Source: an uncultured SAR86 cluster bacterium
GTDB taxonomy: Bacteria; Pseudomonadota; Gammaproteobacteria; Magnimaribacterales; TMED112
Direction: 5' to 3'
DNA: 64,000 nt
Assembly: GCA_902619265.1 (NCBI GenBank)
Contig: CACNDL010000001.1
Span: forward strand, 124,001-188,000
In this document: piece by piece, positions 1 to 10,106 of the stretch
Numbering within the stretch: position 1 is the stretch's first letter
Layout: each line of letters opens with the position of its first letter
Position numbers and translations under genes: made by a program
The notes under the pieces: generated by a model
What the model was told of the DNA's origin: nothing
Databases searched by the model: none
Seen by the model: the letters and a program-made list of their open reading frames with translations, nothing else

Positions 1-241
1 GATAAAAAGTTACAGGAGCTGAGCCATTAACTGTACTTAAGAACCGTATATTTACTTGGCGCTCATAAGTTTCATTATTTTTTTTAAAGAAATCTGAAGG
101 ACCGTATATTTTTCCATTTAAGCCAGTTACTTCGCAAAATACATTGTAAAGAGGCACCAGCATGAACGAGAAAAAAAACATAAAAGTCACAGCGCCAAGC
201 AAGGACACAAAAACTTTATTCTTTAATGGTCCGTTACTCAT
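1..241 (-). CDS. ctaG: Cytochrome c oxidase assembly protein CtaG/Cox11 (partial, runs off the left edge)
   Basis: Reverse translation from 241 gives MSNGPLKNKVFVSLLGAVTFMFFFSFMLVPLYNVFCEVTGLNGK..., with the Cox11 PLYxxFCxxTG motif; start overlaps the ctaD stop. Not in the ORF track because it is truncated. Confidence 0.9.
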   Translation of the reverse strand, partial: MSNGPLKNKVFVSLLGAVTFMFFFSFMLVPLYNVFCEVTGLNGKIYGPSDFFKKNNETYERQVNIRFLSTVNGSAPVTFY

Positions 242-1821
242 TTAACTTTAGGAGGAACATCAAATGTGTGGTATGGTGCTGGCGAGTCAACTGTCCATTC
301 AAGTCCATCCGCCCCATCCCAAACTTGTGGAGTAGCCTTTTTGCCTGCAAATACAGTTTTAACAACAATGTATAAAAATAATAGTTGTGACAAACCAAAC
401 AAAAATGCTCCTACTGAAGAAACAGCGTTCCACTCAGCAAACTGTAATGCATAATCTGCATATCTTCTAGGCATCCCTGCAAGACCAACGAAGTGTTGTG
501 GGAAAAACGTGATATTTACACCAGCGAATGAAAGCCAGAAATGCAATCTGCCCATTTTTTCGTCGTACATATTTCCGGTCCATTTTGGCAACCAGTAATA
601 AACTGCTGCCATTATTGAGAATACTGCTCCAGGTACTAATACATAGTGGAAATGAGCTACCACAAAGTAAGTGTCATGATATTGGAAATCTGCTGGTGTT
701 ATTGCGAGCATCAAACCTGAAAAACCCCCAATAGTGAATAAAACTACAAAAGCAATTGAAAACAACATTGGTGTTTCATAAGTGATTGATCCTTTAAATA
801 TAGTTGCGCACCAGTTGAAAACTTTAACCCCAGTTGGAATTGCTATAAGCATTGTTGCCCACATAAAAAACAGTTCAGCAACAAGCGGCATACCTACTGT
901 AAACATATGATGTGCCCAAACTACAAATGATAGAACCGCAATAGATACCATTGCATAAACCATTGAAGAGTGTCCAAATAGCGGTTTTCTTGAAAATGTT
1001 GAAATTATGTGTGAGGTGATACCAAATGCTGGCAAGATCATAATGTACACTTCGGGATGTCCAAAAAACCAGAAGACGTGTTGGAAAAGTACTGGATCAC
1101 CACCACCTGCAGCATCGAAAAAAGATGTTCCAAAGTAAGCATCCATCAATAGCATTGTTACAGCGCCTGCTAAAACAGGCATAACCGCTATTAAAAGATA
1201 TGCAGTTATTAGCCAAGACCATACAAAAAGAGGCATCTTCATTAGAGTCATACCTGGTGCTCTCATGTTCATAATGGTTACTATGACGTTGATTGAGCCC
1301 ATTATTGATGAAGCTCCCATAATATGAATAGCAAAAACAAAGTAGGCTACATTAGGATAATTGGTAGATAAAGGAGCATAAAATGTCCAACCAAAACCTG
1401 GCATCCCACCTTCCATAAAAGCTGTTGAAAGAAGAATGGCAAAAGCTGTTGGCAATAACCAAAAACTGAGGTTATTCATCCTCGGCATGGCCATATCAGG
1501 TGCACCGATCTGTAATGGTATTAGCCAATTAGCCAAACCTACAAACGCTGGCATCACACCACCGAAAATCATTATAAGGCCGTGCATAGTGACAAGCTGG
1601 TTGTATCTAATTGGGTCCATAAGCTGAAGACCAGGCTCAAATAATTCGGCCCTTATTCCCATTGCAAATGCTCCGCCAAGAAGAAAAGCTGCAAAACTAA
1701 ACCACAAATATAAAGTCCCAATATCTTTATGATTTGTTGTTGTAAGCCATCTCATAATGCCTTTTTTTGGTCCATGATGATGGTCATCATGATGATTGTG
1801 ATTTTCAACTACTGCACTCAT
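238..1821 (-). CDS. ctaD: Cytochrome c oxidase subunit I
   Basis: 527 aa; WFFGHPEVYIMILPAFG and HDTYFVVAHFHYVL heme-copper oxidase motifs. Confidence 0.98.
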   Translation of the reverse strand: MSAVVENHNHHDDHHHGPKKGIMRWLTTTNHKDIGTLYLWFSFAAFLLGGAFAMGIRAELFEPGLQLMDPIRYNQLVTMHGLIMIFGGVMPAFVGLANWLIPLQIGAPDMAMPRMNNLSFWLLPTAFAILLSTAFMEGGMPGFGWTFYAPLSTNYPNVAYFVFAIHIMGASSIMGSINVIVTIMNMRAPGMTLMKMPLFVWSWLITAYLLIAVMPVLAGAVTMLLMDAYFGTSFFDAAGGGDPVLFQHVFWFFGHPEVYIMILPAFGITSHIISTFSRKPLFGHSSMVYAMVSIAVLSFVVWAHHMFTVGMPLVAELFFMWATMLIAIPTGVKVFNWCATIFKGSITYETPMLFSIAFVVLFTIGGFSGLMLAITPADFQYHDTYFVVAHFHYVLVPGAVFSIMAAVYYWLPKWTGNMYDEKMGRLHFWLSFAGVNITFFPQHFVGLAGMPRRYADYALQFAEWNAVSSVGAFLFGLSQLLFLYIVVKTVFAGKKATPQVWDGADGLEWTVDSPAPYHTFDVPPKVK

Positions 1822-1830
1822 TTCCTACTC

Positions 1831-2991
1831 CTATAAATTTGTTTCCTTATACTCAACAATATCTTTTGGTATAACAATCTCTCCATCTCCTGATCTCTCA
1901 TTACCCCAAGCAAGCCTAGTAAAAGTAATAACAGATGCCATTTCTACCTCATTTAACTGTTCAGCAAATGATTGCATCTGACTACCTCTTATACCTTCCA
2001 TTAAAATTTCAATTTGTTTTGCTTTGTCATTCATAACAACATCGCTTCCTGCGAGTGCTGGATAGAATCCAGCAATTCCTGCTCCATTAGTTTGGTGACA
2101 TGCAGCACACCTAGTCTCATATATTTCTTCACCCGTTGCCAATAGCTCTTCCGATGTCCACTCTTTTTCTGTTAGATATGCAATTTGCTCAGCAAGATCT
2201 CTTTTCTGCTGTAGCCATTCTTGATATTCTTCTTGGGTTACTGCTTTAACAACTATTGGCATGTATGCATGACGTTCCCCACATAATTCTGTGCAATTAC
2301 CTCTGTAGATTCCTGGCACATTTACTTTTGTCTTAGCGACATTTATAAAGCCTGGTATGGCATCTTGTTTAACAGCAAAGTCACTCATGTACCAAGAATG
2401 TATTACATCATTGCTTGTAATTAAAAAACGAACGGGCGTGTCTACTGGTATAACTACTGGCTCATCCACCTCTAATAAATAATTCTCTGTCTTTTCAACC
2501 CTATTAAATTCATATTGATCTGGTGGAGTGGTTAAGTTTGAAAAAAAGCTTAATGGTTTGTTTCCAACTTGCTCATCAAGATATTTGTATTGCCATTTCC
2601 ATTGCCACCCAACAACCTGTATGTCAATACCGCCTTCCTCAGCCTCATGATCGTATATTTTTTTTAAAGTAATTGAGGCTGGCACAGCCATTGCAATTAA
2701 AATAAGGGTAGGAATAATGGTCCAAAGTATTTCAACCGTATGGTTTTCAGTAAAAGTTGCAGGCTTCTTATTGTTTGATCTCCTATATTTCCACATGGAC
2801 CAAAACAGAACACCAAAAACAATAACCCCAATAGCAACAACGACAAAAAATATTGCCATATGTAGTCCAAAAACTTCTTTACTTATATCAGTTACACCGA
2901 CAGGCATATTTACGTCCAACCAGTCGGCAGACATAAAAAGTGATATAGGATAGAGAATAAGTGCCCAGAGCTTGTTCTTCATGTACGCCAT
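1831..2991 (-). CDS. ctaC: Cytochrome c oxidase subunit II with C-terminal cytochrome c domain
   Basis: CuA motif CTELCGERHAYM; C-terminal heme motif CAACH. Confidence 0.95.
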   Translation of the reverse strand: MAYMKNKLWALILYPISLFMSADWLDVNMPVGVTDISKEVFGLHMAIFFVVVAIGVIVFGVLFWSMWKYRRSNNKKPATFTENHTVEILWTIIPTLILIAMAVPASITLKKIYDHEAEEGGIDIQVVGWQWKWQYKYLDEQVGNKPLSFFSNLTTPPDQYEFNRVEKTENYLLEVDEPVVIPVDTPVRFLITSNDVIHSWYMSDFAVKQDAIPGFINVAKTKVNVPGIYRGNCTELCGERHAYMPIVVKAVTQEEYQEWLQQKRDLAEQIAYLTEKEWTSEELLATGEEIYETRCAACHQTNGAGIAGFYPALAGSDVVMNDKAKQIEILMEGIRGSQMQSFAEQLNEVEMASVITFTRLAWGNERSGDGEIVIPKDIVEYKETNL

Positions 2992-3010
2992 ATACTACTA
3001 TAAATACCGT

Positions 3011-3035
3011 TAATGTCGAGTAATAAGCGACACTA
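3011..3035 (-). terminator. Hairpin between the yheV-like gene and ctaC (possible terminator or leader)
   Basis: TAATGTCG-agtaataag-CGACACTA, 8-bp stem with one G-U wobble; no strong U-tract. Confidence 0.3.
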
Positions 3036-3047
3036 ATGTATGCTTTT

Positions 3048-3233
3048 TTAGTCGTCTATAATTTTAATAGATTCTATGATGTTAGTGTCTTTTTTACCAA
3101 ATTCTTCCTCTTTCACTTTCAAGTAATTGCAAGAAACACATCTTATTTCTGAATCATCGTTTTTAAGCATTATTGAATCAACGTCTCCGCAAGCAGGACA
3201 TACAGCACCTGCAATGAATTTAAACCCTTTCAT
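3048..3233 (-). CDS. YheV-like zinc-ribbon protein
   Basis: 61 aa with CPACG...CVSCN paired CxxC motifs; overlaps aroE. Confidence 0.7.
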   Translation of the reverse strand: MKGFKFIAGAVCPACGDVDSIMLKNDDSEIRCVSCNYLKVKEEEFGKKDTNIIESIKIIDD

Positions 3234-3978
3234 CTAATAGATTTTTTACCTCTTCAACGCTTGGTTTTTTATCAAACCATAGACGGAAACACTCTGCAGC
3301 CTGCTCTACAAGCATCCCAACTCCATTGTAAAAATTGGCTTTTTTGGAGAGGGAAAGATCTTTTAGTTTTAAATTTGTATCATTCGTATAGTTTATATCG
3401 TAAATGAATCCACCTTCATTTAATGAAAAGTGTTCAAAATTTTTTAAAGTGTTCAAATCTAGTGAGGAGGCGCAAGATATGATTAAATCTAATTGCTCTC
3501 CATCGTATTTATCCAAATTATTTTTTTTGCCAATTAATTCTGAAGATTTTTTTTCAGTTCTATTGCTAATAAATATTTTCTTATTGGAGTTTATTGTTTC
3601 TAATATTGAAGTTGCTGCGCCCCCTAGCCCATACACAAGGATATTCATGTTTTGATAATCAATTTTTTTCGATTCCAAATCATTCAACAAACCAGCACCA
3701 TCAGTAGAGCATGCTTTTGTTCCTTTTCCGTAGATACAATTAATAGATTCGACATCAGGGTTAAATTCTTTTGCAACAATGTGCTTGAATGGTTTTGTAA
3801 TGTTTAATCCAAAGCCCTCATTATCAAAAAACTCATGTACGAAGTTCACTGGATCTTTATCAATATCATAAATTAAATATTCAATTGGATAATTATGTTG
3901 TTTTGCAAACTCTTGATGAATTTTTGGAGAAAGAGAATAGCCAATATCTTTGCCTAAAACCCCTAGTTTATACGCCAT
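3220..3978 (-). CDS. aroE: Shikimate dehydrogenase
   Basis: SLSPKIHQ, NITKPFK and YGLGGAATS motifs. Confidence 0.93.
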   Translation of the reverse strand: MAYKLGVLGKDIGYSLSPKIHQEFAKQHNYPIEYLIYDIDKDPVNFVHEFFDNEGFGLNITKPFKHIVAKEFNPDVESINCIYGKGTKACSTDGAGLLNDLESKKIDYQNMNILVYGLGGAATSILETINSNKKIFISNRTEKKSSELIGKKNNLDKYDGEQLDLIISCASSLDLNTLKNFEHFSLNEGGFIYDINYTNDTNLKLKDLSLSKKANFYNGVGMLVEQAAECFRLWFDKKPSVEEVKNLLDERV

Positions 3979-4888
3979 CGATCCAGTTCCTTGGTATTTT
4001 TAAAACATTGTATAGCTTTTGTTGTGCTTCTGTGAGTTTCTCATCAAACTTATAGTGCCATTCAACCTCATTGGGCAAAGACATTAAAATTGACTCAATC
4101 CTTCCTCCCGACTGAAGCCCAAATAAAGTTCCCCTGTCATATGTAAGGTTAAATTCCACATACCTGCCCCTTCTAAACCTCTGGAATTTTTTTTCATCAT
4201 TCGTGTAGTGTTTGTTTTTATGTTTATCTACGATTTCTATATAGTTTTGAGTAAAACTTTCACTGACTTTCCTTGAAAAAAGTAGGCCCTCATTGAATTG
4301 ATCAAATTTTGTTTTCTCATAAAAAATTCCGCCAATACCTCGATGTTCTTTTCTGTGTGGGATGTAAAAATATTCGTCGCAATTCTTTTTAGACTCTTTA
4401 TAAAAATTAGTTCCAACCATTTCACACGCAGCTTGAGCGCCCTCATGCCATTTTTTGCAATCTTCTTCGTCTAAAATGTATGGTGTAAGGTCAAACCCTC
4501 CCCCAAACCATTCTTCGAAAACTTTATTTTTTTTATATGTGCAGAAATATCGAACATTAAGATGTGCTGTAGGAATGTGGGGGTTTTTAGGATGAAAAAC
4601 AACAGACACCCCTGTAGCGAAAAAAGGCAAACCATTAGAATTGCTTTTACTTCCTACTGATGACTCAGGTAACGACTTTCCAGAAATGCTTGAAAAATTT
4701 ATTCCTGCTTTATCAAAAAAATTGCCATCATCTATCACAACAGAATTTCCATAACCAAGGTCATTTTTTTCCCAATTATCATCCTGAATGTTAGACAGAT
4801 CCTCATATACCTTCAAACTATCTGAAATATCTTTGTGAATATTTTTAAACGCACTAGAAATAGTATTTTGTCTATCTAATATACTCAT
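3968..4888 (-). CDS. hemF: Aerobic coproporphyrinogen III oxidase
   Basis: FGGGFDLTPY, HRKEHRGIGGIFYE and RRGRYVEFNLTYDRGT motifs. Confidence 0.97.
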   Translation of the reverse strand: MSILDRQNTISSAFKNIHKDISDSLKVYEDLSNIQDDNWEKNDLGYGNSVVIDDGNFFDKAGINFSSISGKSLPESSVGSKSNSNGLPFFATGVSVVFHPKNPHIPTAHLNVRYFCTYKKNKVFEEWFGGGFDLTPYILDEEDCKKWHEGAQAACEMVGTNFYKESKKNCDEYFYIPHRKEHRGIGGIFYEKTKFDQFNEGLLFSRKVSESFTQNYIEIVDKHKNKHYTNDEKKFQRFRRGRYVEFNLTYDRGTLFGLQSGGRIESILMSLPNEVEWHYKFDEKLTEAQQKLYNVLKIPRNWIDGV

Positions 4889-5390
4889 TGTTTTCTAAAT
4901 CTAATATTTTTGATGGTTTTTTTTCACCACCCAGTTGGCCATCAAATGCACCATAAATAGTTCCGTTAAAAACGGCACTTATTTCCTCTATATTTTTGCA
5001 TGTTCTTTGCCCTGATAGGTTTGCAGATGTAGATATTATGGGTTTACCTATCAGATTCAAGAAATATAAGAGATTTTTGTCACCAGGTATTCTGGCGGCA
5101 ATTTTCTCATGTTTCGTTGGAATAATCATAGTAGTGAATGTGTGCTCAATGTTTTTGATTAGTGAATGGTATTTATCTTCAATATCAAAATATTTTGTTA
5201 GTTGTTGAAATGAGTAAAAAAGAAGGATGTAATTTTTAGTTTCATCTCTTTGTTTTGCTAAATTTATGGCTTTGATATTTTCAGGTGTATTTAAACCTCC
5301 AATGCCCCAAACTCCCTCTGTTGGATAAGCAATAACTTTTTCATTGAGAATCCATTGGGCAGCTAAATTGGCTTCTGTAGTTATATTCAA
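4872..5390 (-). CDS. tsaC: Sua5/YciO/YrdC family threonylcarbamoyl-AMP synthase
   Basis: AYPTEGVWGIG and ISTSANLSG motifs; neighbours aroE and purE. Confidence 0.92.
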   Translation of the reverse strand: MNITTEANLAAQWILNEKVIAYPTEGVWGIGGLNTPENIKAINLAKQRDETKNYILLFYSFQQLTKYFDIEDKYHSLIKNIEHTFTTMIIPTKHEKIAARIPGDKNLLYFLNLIGKPIISTSANLSGQRTCKNIEEISAVFNGTIYGAFDGQLGGEKKPSKILDLENNEYIR

Positions 5391-5881
5391 TCTCTATCAA
5401 GATTTTTATCTTTCTGGATGGTTTTTTCTCTAAGTTCTTTTTTAAACTCAACCATCTTTTCCGCCATTGAAGCATCGCTTGTGGCCAGCATTTGCGCTGC
5501 GAATATCCCAGCATTTGTTGCTCCTGCGGTGCCAGCTGCAAAAGTTGCTACAGGAACGCCTGCTGGCATTTGAAGTGTTGATAAAATTGCATCTAGTCCA
5601 TTTAAACTGTGTGTTGTTGGGACACCTAATACTGGGCTTGATGAATGAGCCGCTACCGCACCAGCTAGATGTGCAGCCATGCCTGCAATAGCTATATATG
5701 CCTTGCAACCCCTTTCTTTTGAGCTTTTCAAATACTCTACTAAGACGTCAGGCGATCTGTGAGCTGATATAACTTTGAGTTCGCAATCAATATCGAAACT
5801 TCGTAATGATTTTATAGCTGCTTTTCCCAGATCTACATCTGAATCTGAACCGAGAATTACAGAAACTTGTATATTGTCCAT
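5387..5881 (-). CDS. purE: 5-(carboxyamino)imidazole ribonucleotide mutase
   Basis: ILGSDSDV, SAHRSPD and IAGMAAHLAG motifs. Confidence 0.95.
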   Translation of the reverse strand: MDNIQVSVILGSDSDVDLGKAAIKSLRSFDIDCELKVISAHRSPDVLVEYLKSSKERGCKAYIAIAGMAAHLAGAVAAHSSSPVLGVPTTHSLNGLDAILSTLQMPAGVPVATFAAGTAGATNAGIFAAQMLATSDASMAEKMVEFKKELREKTIQKDKNLDRD

Positions 5882-5907
5882 ATATATAAAACTATAATAA
5901 TTAATCT

Positions 5908-6420
5908 ATGAATAGGCTAAATATATTAACATTTCCTGACCCAAGGTTAAGAAAAAAAGCAATCCCAATAACTGCTTTTGACAAAGACCTTGAAAAAAAA
6001 GCTGATGATATGCTTTTTACCATGTATGAGGACAAAGGGATTGGGCTTGCTGCAACCCAAGTTGATATTCATGAGCGCTTAATTGTAATTGATCTATCGG
6101 AAGACAGATCAGAACCCTTGATAATCATCAATCCGAGCTATACTGTGCTTGATGATACCCTTGAGGTTTCAAAAGAGGGCTGTCTTTCAATCCCCACATT
6201 TCAACAAGAAGTGCCAAGAGCAAAAGAGATAGAGTTAACTTATCAGGACTTAAATGGTCGTGAACAAAAACTAATTGCCGACGGTTTGTTGGGTTATTGT
6301 ATTCAACATGAGATCGATCATCTAAATGGAAAATTATTAGTAGATTATGCTTCATCACTAAAGAGAAGTCGTATAAAAGAAAAACTAATGAAATCTAAGG
6401 ATGTCAAAAACAAAAATTAA
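5908..6420 (+). CDS. def: Peptide deformylase
   Basis: GIGLAATQV, EGCLSIP and QHEIDHLNG motifs. Confidence 0.97.
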   Translation: MNRLNILTFPDPRLRKKAIPITAFDKDLEKKADDMLFTMYEDKGIGLAATQVDIHERLIVIDLSEDRSEPLIIINPSYTVLDDTLEVSKEGCLSIPTFQQEVPRAKEIELTYQDLNGREQKLIADGLLGYCIQHEIDHLNGKLLVDYASSLKRSRIKEKLMKSKDVKNKN

Positions 6421-7336
6421 AGTTGGGTTTGCAGGCACACCCAAAATAGCCTTTGATATATTCAATGAAATTCTATTATCAGATGAAATTTCAACTGAAT
6501 TTGTACTCACTCAGCCTGATAAATTATCAGGTAGGGGTTTAACTGCGTCAAAATCGCTGTTTATAAACTCAGCAAAATTACCAGTGCTCCAGCCCGATGA
6601 TTTAAACAGCAAAGATTTAGTAGATAAAATTAAAGATTTTGGTGTTGATATATTAGTCGTTGTTGCATATGGAAAATTACTACCAACCTGGCTACTTAAC
6701 ACACCGAAATTTGGTTGTCTGAATGTTCATTTTTCCAAACTTCCAAAATATAGGGGAGCTGCACCCATACAAAGAGCAATAGAAAATGGTGAGAAGGAAA
6801 CAGGCATAAGTTTTATGAAGCTGACTGAGGGTTTAGATGAGGGCCCAATCTATAAGAACATAGTAGTAAATATTGAAAATAAAGATTATTACGAAGCTGA
6901 GTCGCTCTTATTAAAAGAGTCCTTGAATAATATTTGTGATGTTATTAAAGATATAAGAAGTGGTTTAAAGCCGGAAAGTCAAGATCATTCAAGCGCGACT
7001 GTAGCAGAGAAAATTCATAAGAGTGAAGGTTTAATTGATTGGGCAACTAATAGTGATGAAATTAAAAATAAGTTTCTAGCATTTAAGAAGTGGCCAAAAG
7101 TATTTTTTAAATTTGGAGGAGTTAACGTAGAGGCTGTGGACTTGCAGTTACATTCAAATGATATAGGAAACCCTGGTGAAGTTTATGAGTTTGATCAAGA
7201 GGCATTAAAAATTTATTGTAAGAATGGTGTGGTAGCCATCACATCTGTAAAATTTCCTGGGAAAAAAGTTATAGGATCAAAAGATTTCTTTAACTCAAAA
7301 AGAGATATAATTTCAAGAGGAGATTTATTGATTTGA
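6401..7336 (+). CDS. fmt: Methionyl-tRNA formyltransferase
   Basis: GCLNVHFSKLPKYRGAAPIQRAI and GISFMKLTEGLDEGP motifs. Confidence 0.96.
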   Translation: MSKTKIKVGFAGTPKIAFDIFNEILLSDEISTEFVLTQPDKLSGRGLTASKSLFINSAKLPVLQPDDLNSKDLVDKIKDFGVDILVVVAYGKLLPTWLLNTPKFGCLNVHFSKLPKYRGAAPIQRAIENGEKETGISFMKLTEGLDEGPIYKNIVVNIENKDYYEAESLLLKESLNNICDVIKDIRSGLKPESQDHSSATVAEKIHKSEGLIDWATNSDEIKNKFLAFKKWPKVFFKFGGVNVEAVDLQLHSNDIGNPGEVYEFDQEALKIYCKNGVVAITSVKFPGKKVIGSKDFFNSKRDIISRGDLLI

Positions 7337-8673
7337 AAATAATCATATTGGGGGGCGGCTCAATTGGAGGCAGTGTTGCTAAAGAGCTTTCCTCAGAAGA
7401 GAATGATGTCGTTGTAATTGATAACAATGATGAAAACCTTGAGCCGATAAAAAGTGTTGAAGGCATTCAAACTCTTCATGGAAATGGATCATCACCGAAG
7501 TTGCTTGAGAAAGCAGGGCTCGATGAAAGCAGCCTATTGTTGTGTCTGACAGACTCAGAAGAAACAAATCTTTTAGCGTCCTTAATTGGGAAAGAAAAAT
7601 TTAATGCTGGACGAATAGTATGTAGACTTAAAGGTTCTGAATATAAAAAAATTGCAGAAGAAATAATTCCTTTTGTTGATTTCTTTATCAATCCTGAGGA
7701 CCTTATAACAGAAGAGATTAAGAACCTTTTACACCACCCAGGTGCTCTTGAAATATTGGATTTTGCTGAAGGCAAAATTAAGCTGGTAAGTGTTTATGCA
7801 AAAGAGTCTGGTGTTTTGGTAGGAAGGCAAATTAAAGAGCTTAAAGATGATTTGCCTGAATACGAAACAAGAATACCCGCTCTTTATCGAGATGAAGAAC
7901 TTTTAATTCCAACAGGAGAAACAATTATCAATGAAGGAGATGAGGTATTTTTTATTGCGGATGAAAAACATATAGAAGATGTAACAAAAGAATTACAAAA
8001 ACTTGAAAGCCAATATAAGAACGTCTACATCGCTGGAGCAGGGAATATAGGAAAATCTCTAGCCAAAAAAATTAATGATGAATTCAACACCAAATTAATT
8101 GAAAAAAACATAGAACAGTGTGAACAGGCTTCAGAAGAACTAGATGGTGTGTTGGTGTTGAATGCTGATGCAGCCGACAAAGACTTCTTGGCATCAGAGG
8201 GAATTGAAGATTGTGATGTGTTTGTTGCAGTTACTCAGGACGACGAATCAAACGTTCTTTGTTCATTAATGTCGAAAAAACTAGGTTCAAAAAAGACTAT
8301 CACAATTATTAATAAAGAAGCTTATTTTGATATAGTGGGTAAAAATGAGCTTGATATAATCATTTCTCCAGTACAGATAACTGTGTCTCATGTGCTCAAA
8401 TATATAAGAAAGGGGTCAGTTTCAAATGTGCATAAGGTCAAAAAAGGTATGGCTGAGGCGATTGAAATAATCGTAGATTCATCTTACCAAAACCTCAAAG
8501 GCAAATTAATCTCTGATTTAAGATTAGATGAAAATATCAATATTCCTGCACTCAAGAGGGGTGAAAGTGTTCTTATGGCCCATAGTGATACAGAAATACA
8601 TGATGAAGATCATTTAATTGTTTTTTATAAAGATAAGGAAGTAATAGACAATTTTTATAATACTTTCAGATGA
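7333..8673 (+). CDS. trkA: Trk system potassium uptake protein TrkA (TTG start)
   Basis: Two Rossmann/TrkA-N repeats with TrkA-C domains. Confidence 0.93.
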   Translation: MKIIILGGGSIGGSVAKELSSEENDVVVIDNNDENLEPIKSVEGIQTLHGNGSSPKLLEKAGLDESSLLLCLTDSEETNLLASLIGKEKFNAGRIVCRLKGSEYKKIAEEIIPFVDFFINPEDLITEEIKNLLHHPGALEILDFAEGKIKLVSVYAKESGVLVGRQIKELKDDLPEYETRIPALYRDEELLIPTGETIINEGDEVFFIADEKHIEDVTKELQKLESQYKNVYIAGAGNIGKSLAKKINDEFNTKLIEKNIEQCEQASEELDGVLVLNADAADKDFLASEGIEDCDVFVAVTQDDESNVLCSLMSKKLGSKKTITIINKEAYFDIVGKNELDIIISPVQITVSHVLKYIRKGSVSNVHKVKKGMAEAIEIIVDSSYQNLKGKLISDLRLDENINIPALKRGESVLMAHSDTEIHDEDHLIVFYKDKEVIDNFYNTFR

Positions 8674-10106
8674 TTAGCTTATTTAAATTACTAAGGTTTC
8701 TTGGTCCAACATTATTATTTTTTGGAACTTTTGTTGTTCTGCCACCTTTGGCTTTAAGTTATTTCAACAATATTCCTGATGCCCAATTGTTAAATATTTA
8801 TTTAGGATGCATCGCATATTCTATTGTCATTTTTTTCACGCTGAGACAAAGAAAGTTTTCATACAGCCCTAAAGATGGTTTTGTAATTACTTTTTTAACG
8901 TGGGTAATGATTTCATTATTGGCTTCATTACCATTTCAAAATGCGAATATGGTATTTTATGACGCTCTGTTTGAGGCAGTTTCTGGTTTAACGACGACAG
9001 GATCAACTGTTATTAAAGATCTTTCCCTTTTTCCAGATCATATTCTTCTGTATAGACAATTATTGCAGTGGGCTGGTGGCGTGGGCTTGGTAATAGTTGT
9101 TTTGGCAATAATACCAGCAGTATCTGGCGGCATGAAGGTTCTACAAGCGGAAACATCTGGGTTTGCGGACAAAAGCTTTTCGCCACGACTAAGGGAGACA
9201 GCAAGATCCTTGCTTAAATTTTATGCTCTCATAACCATAGCCTGTGTATTTTCTTATTGGTTAGCTGGAATGACCTGGTTTGAAGCCTTTTCTCACTCAT
9301 TTAGTACTGTATCAATTGGTGGTTTTTCAATTTACAACGAAAATTTTGGATACTTTAATAATCCTGCAATAGAATTTGTCGCTGTTTTTTTTATGGTTAT
9401 GTCTGCTACAAACTTTGGCTTACATTTCTTATCATTTACAAAAAGAAGCTTAAAATATTACTTGTCAAACGATGAGCTTAAGCTTTTTTTAAGCACAATT
9501 TTAATTATTGTTTTAATTTCGACACTAACCCTTTACATAAAAGAAGGGTTTACCATTGATGAATCAATCAGGTATGGTTTCTTTCAAACAATTTCAATTG
9601 TTACAACAACTGGATTCACTATTGAGCCTCTTTCAGCCTTAGGAGGATCGGTTGGTTTTTTAATATTTATTGTTGCTTTCATAGGTGCTTGTTCAGGCTC
9701 TGTCGGAGGAGGAATAAAAGTGTGGCGAATATTATTATTGTTTAAGGTTGGTTTTTCCAATATTACAAAAATCATGCATCCTAGCGCTATTAGTAGTGTA
9801 AAACTCAATGGCGAAAAAATAGCCTCCTCACAAATAGAGGCTGTATTTTCATTTGTTGCCATTTATATATCTTTTTTCTTGCTTTTCATGTTTGTTCTAA
9901 TTTTTCAAAATGTAGATTTTTATTCTGCTTTTTCAGGCACGGCAGCTGCGATAAACAACCTTGGCCCAGGTTTAGGTGATTTTTCTGAAAATTACTCTAC
10001 CCTGTCTGATGTGGGGAAATTCACACTAACAATGGCCATGATTGTTGGAAGGCTTGAGTTGTTTGGTGTGCTGATTTTGTTTGTGCCTTCTTTTTGGCGG
10101 AGTTAA
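8670..10106 (+). CDS. trkH: Trk potassium transporter membrane subunit
   Basis: 478 aa; SGLTTTGSTV and TTTGF pore-loop motifs; overlaps trkA. Confidence 0.93.
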   Translation: MISLFKLLRFLGPTLLFFGTFVVLPPLALSYFNNIPDAQLLNIYLGCIAYSIVIFFTLRQRKFSYSPKDGFVITFLTWVMISLLASLPFQNANMVFYDALFEAVSGLTTTGSTVIKDLSLFPDHILLYRQLLQWAGGVGLVIVVLAIIPAVSGGMKVLQAETSGFADKSFSPRLRETARSLLKFYALITIACVFSYWLAGMTWFEAFSHSFSTVSIGGFSIYNENFGYFNNPAIEFVAVFFMVMSATNFGLHFLSFTKRSLKYYLSNDELKLFLSTILIIVLISTLTLYIKEGFTIDESIRYGFFQTISIVTTTGFTIEPLSALGGSVGFLIFIVAFIGACSGSVGGGIKVWRILLLFKVGFSNITKIMHPSAISSVKLNGEKIASSQIEAVFSFVAIYISFFLLFMFVLIFQNVDFYSAFSGTAAAINNLGPGLGDFSENYSTLSDVGKFTLTMAMIVGRLELFGVLILFVPSFWRS

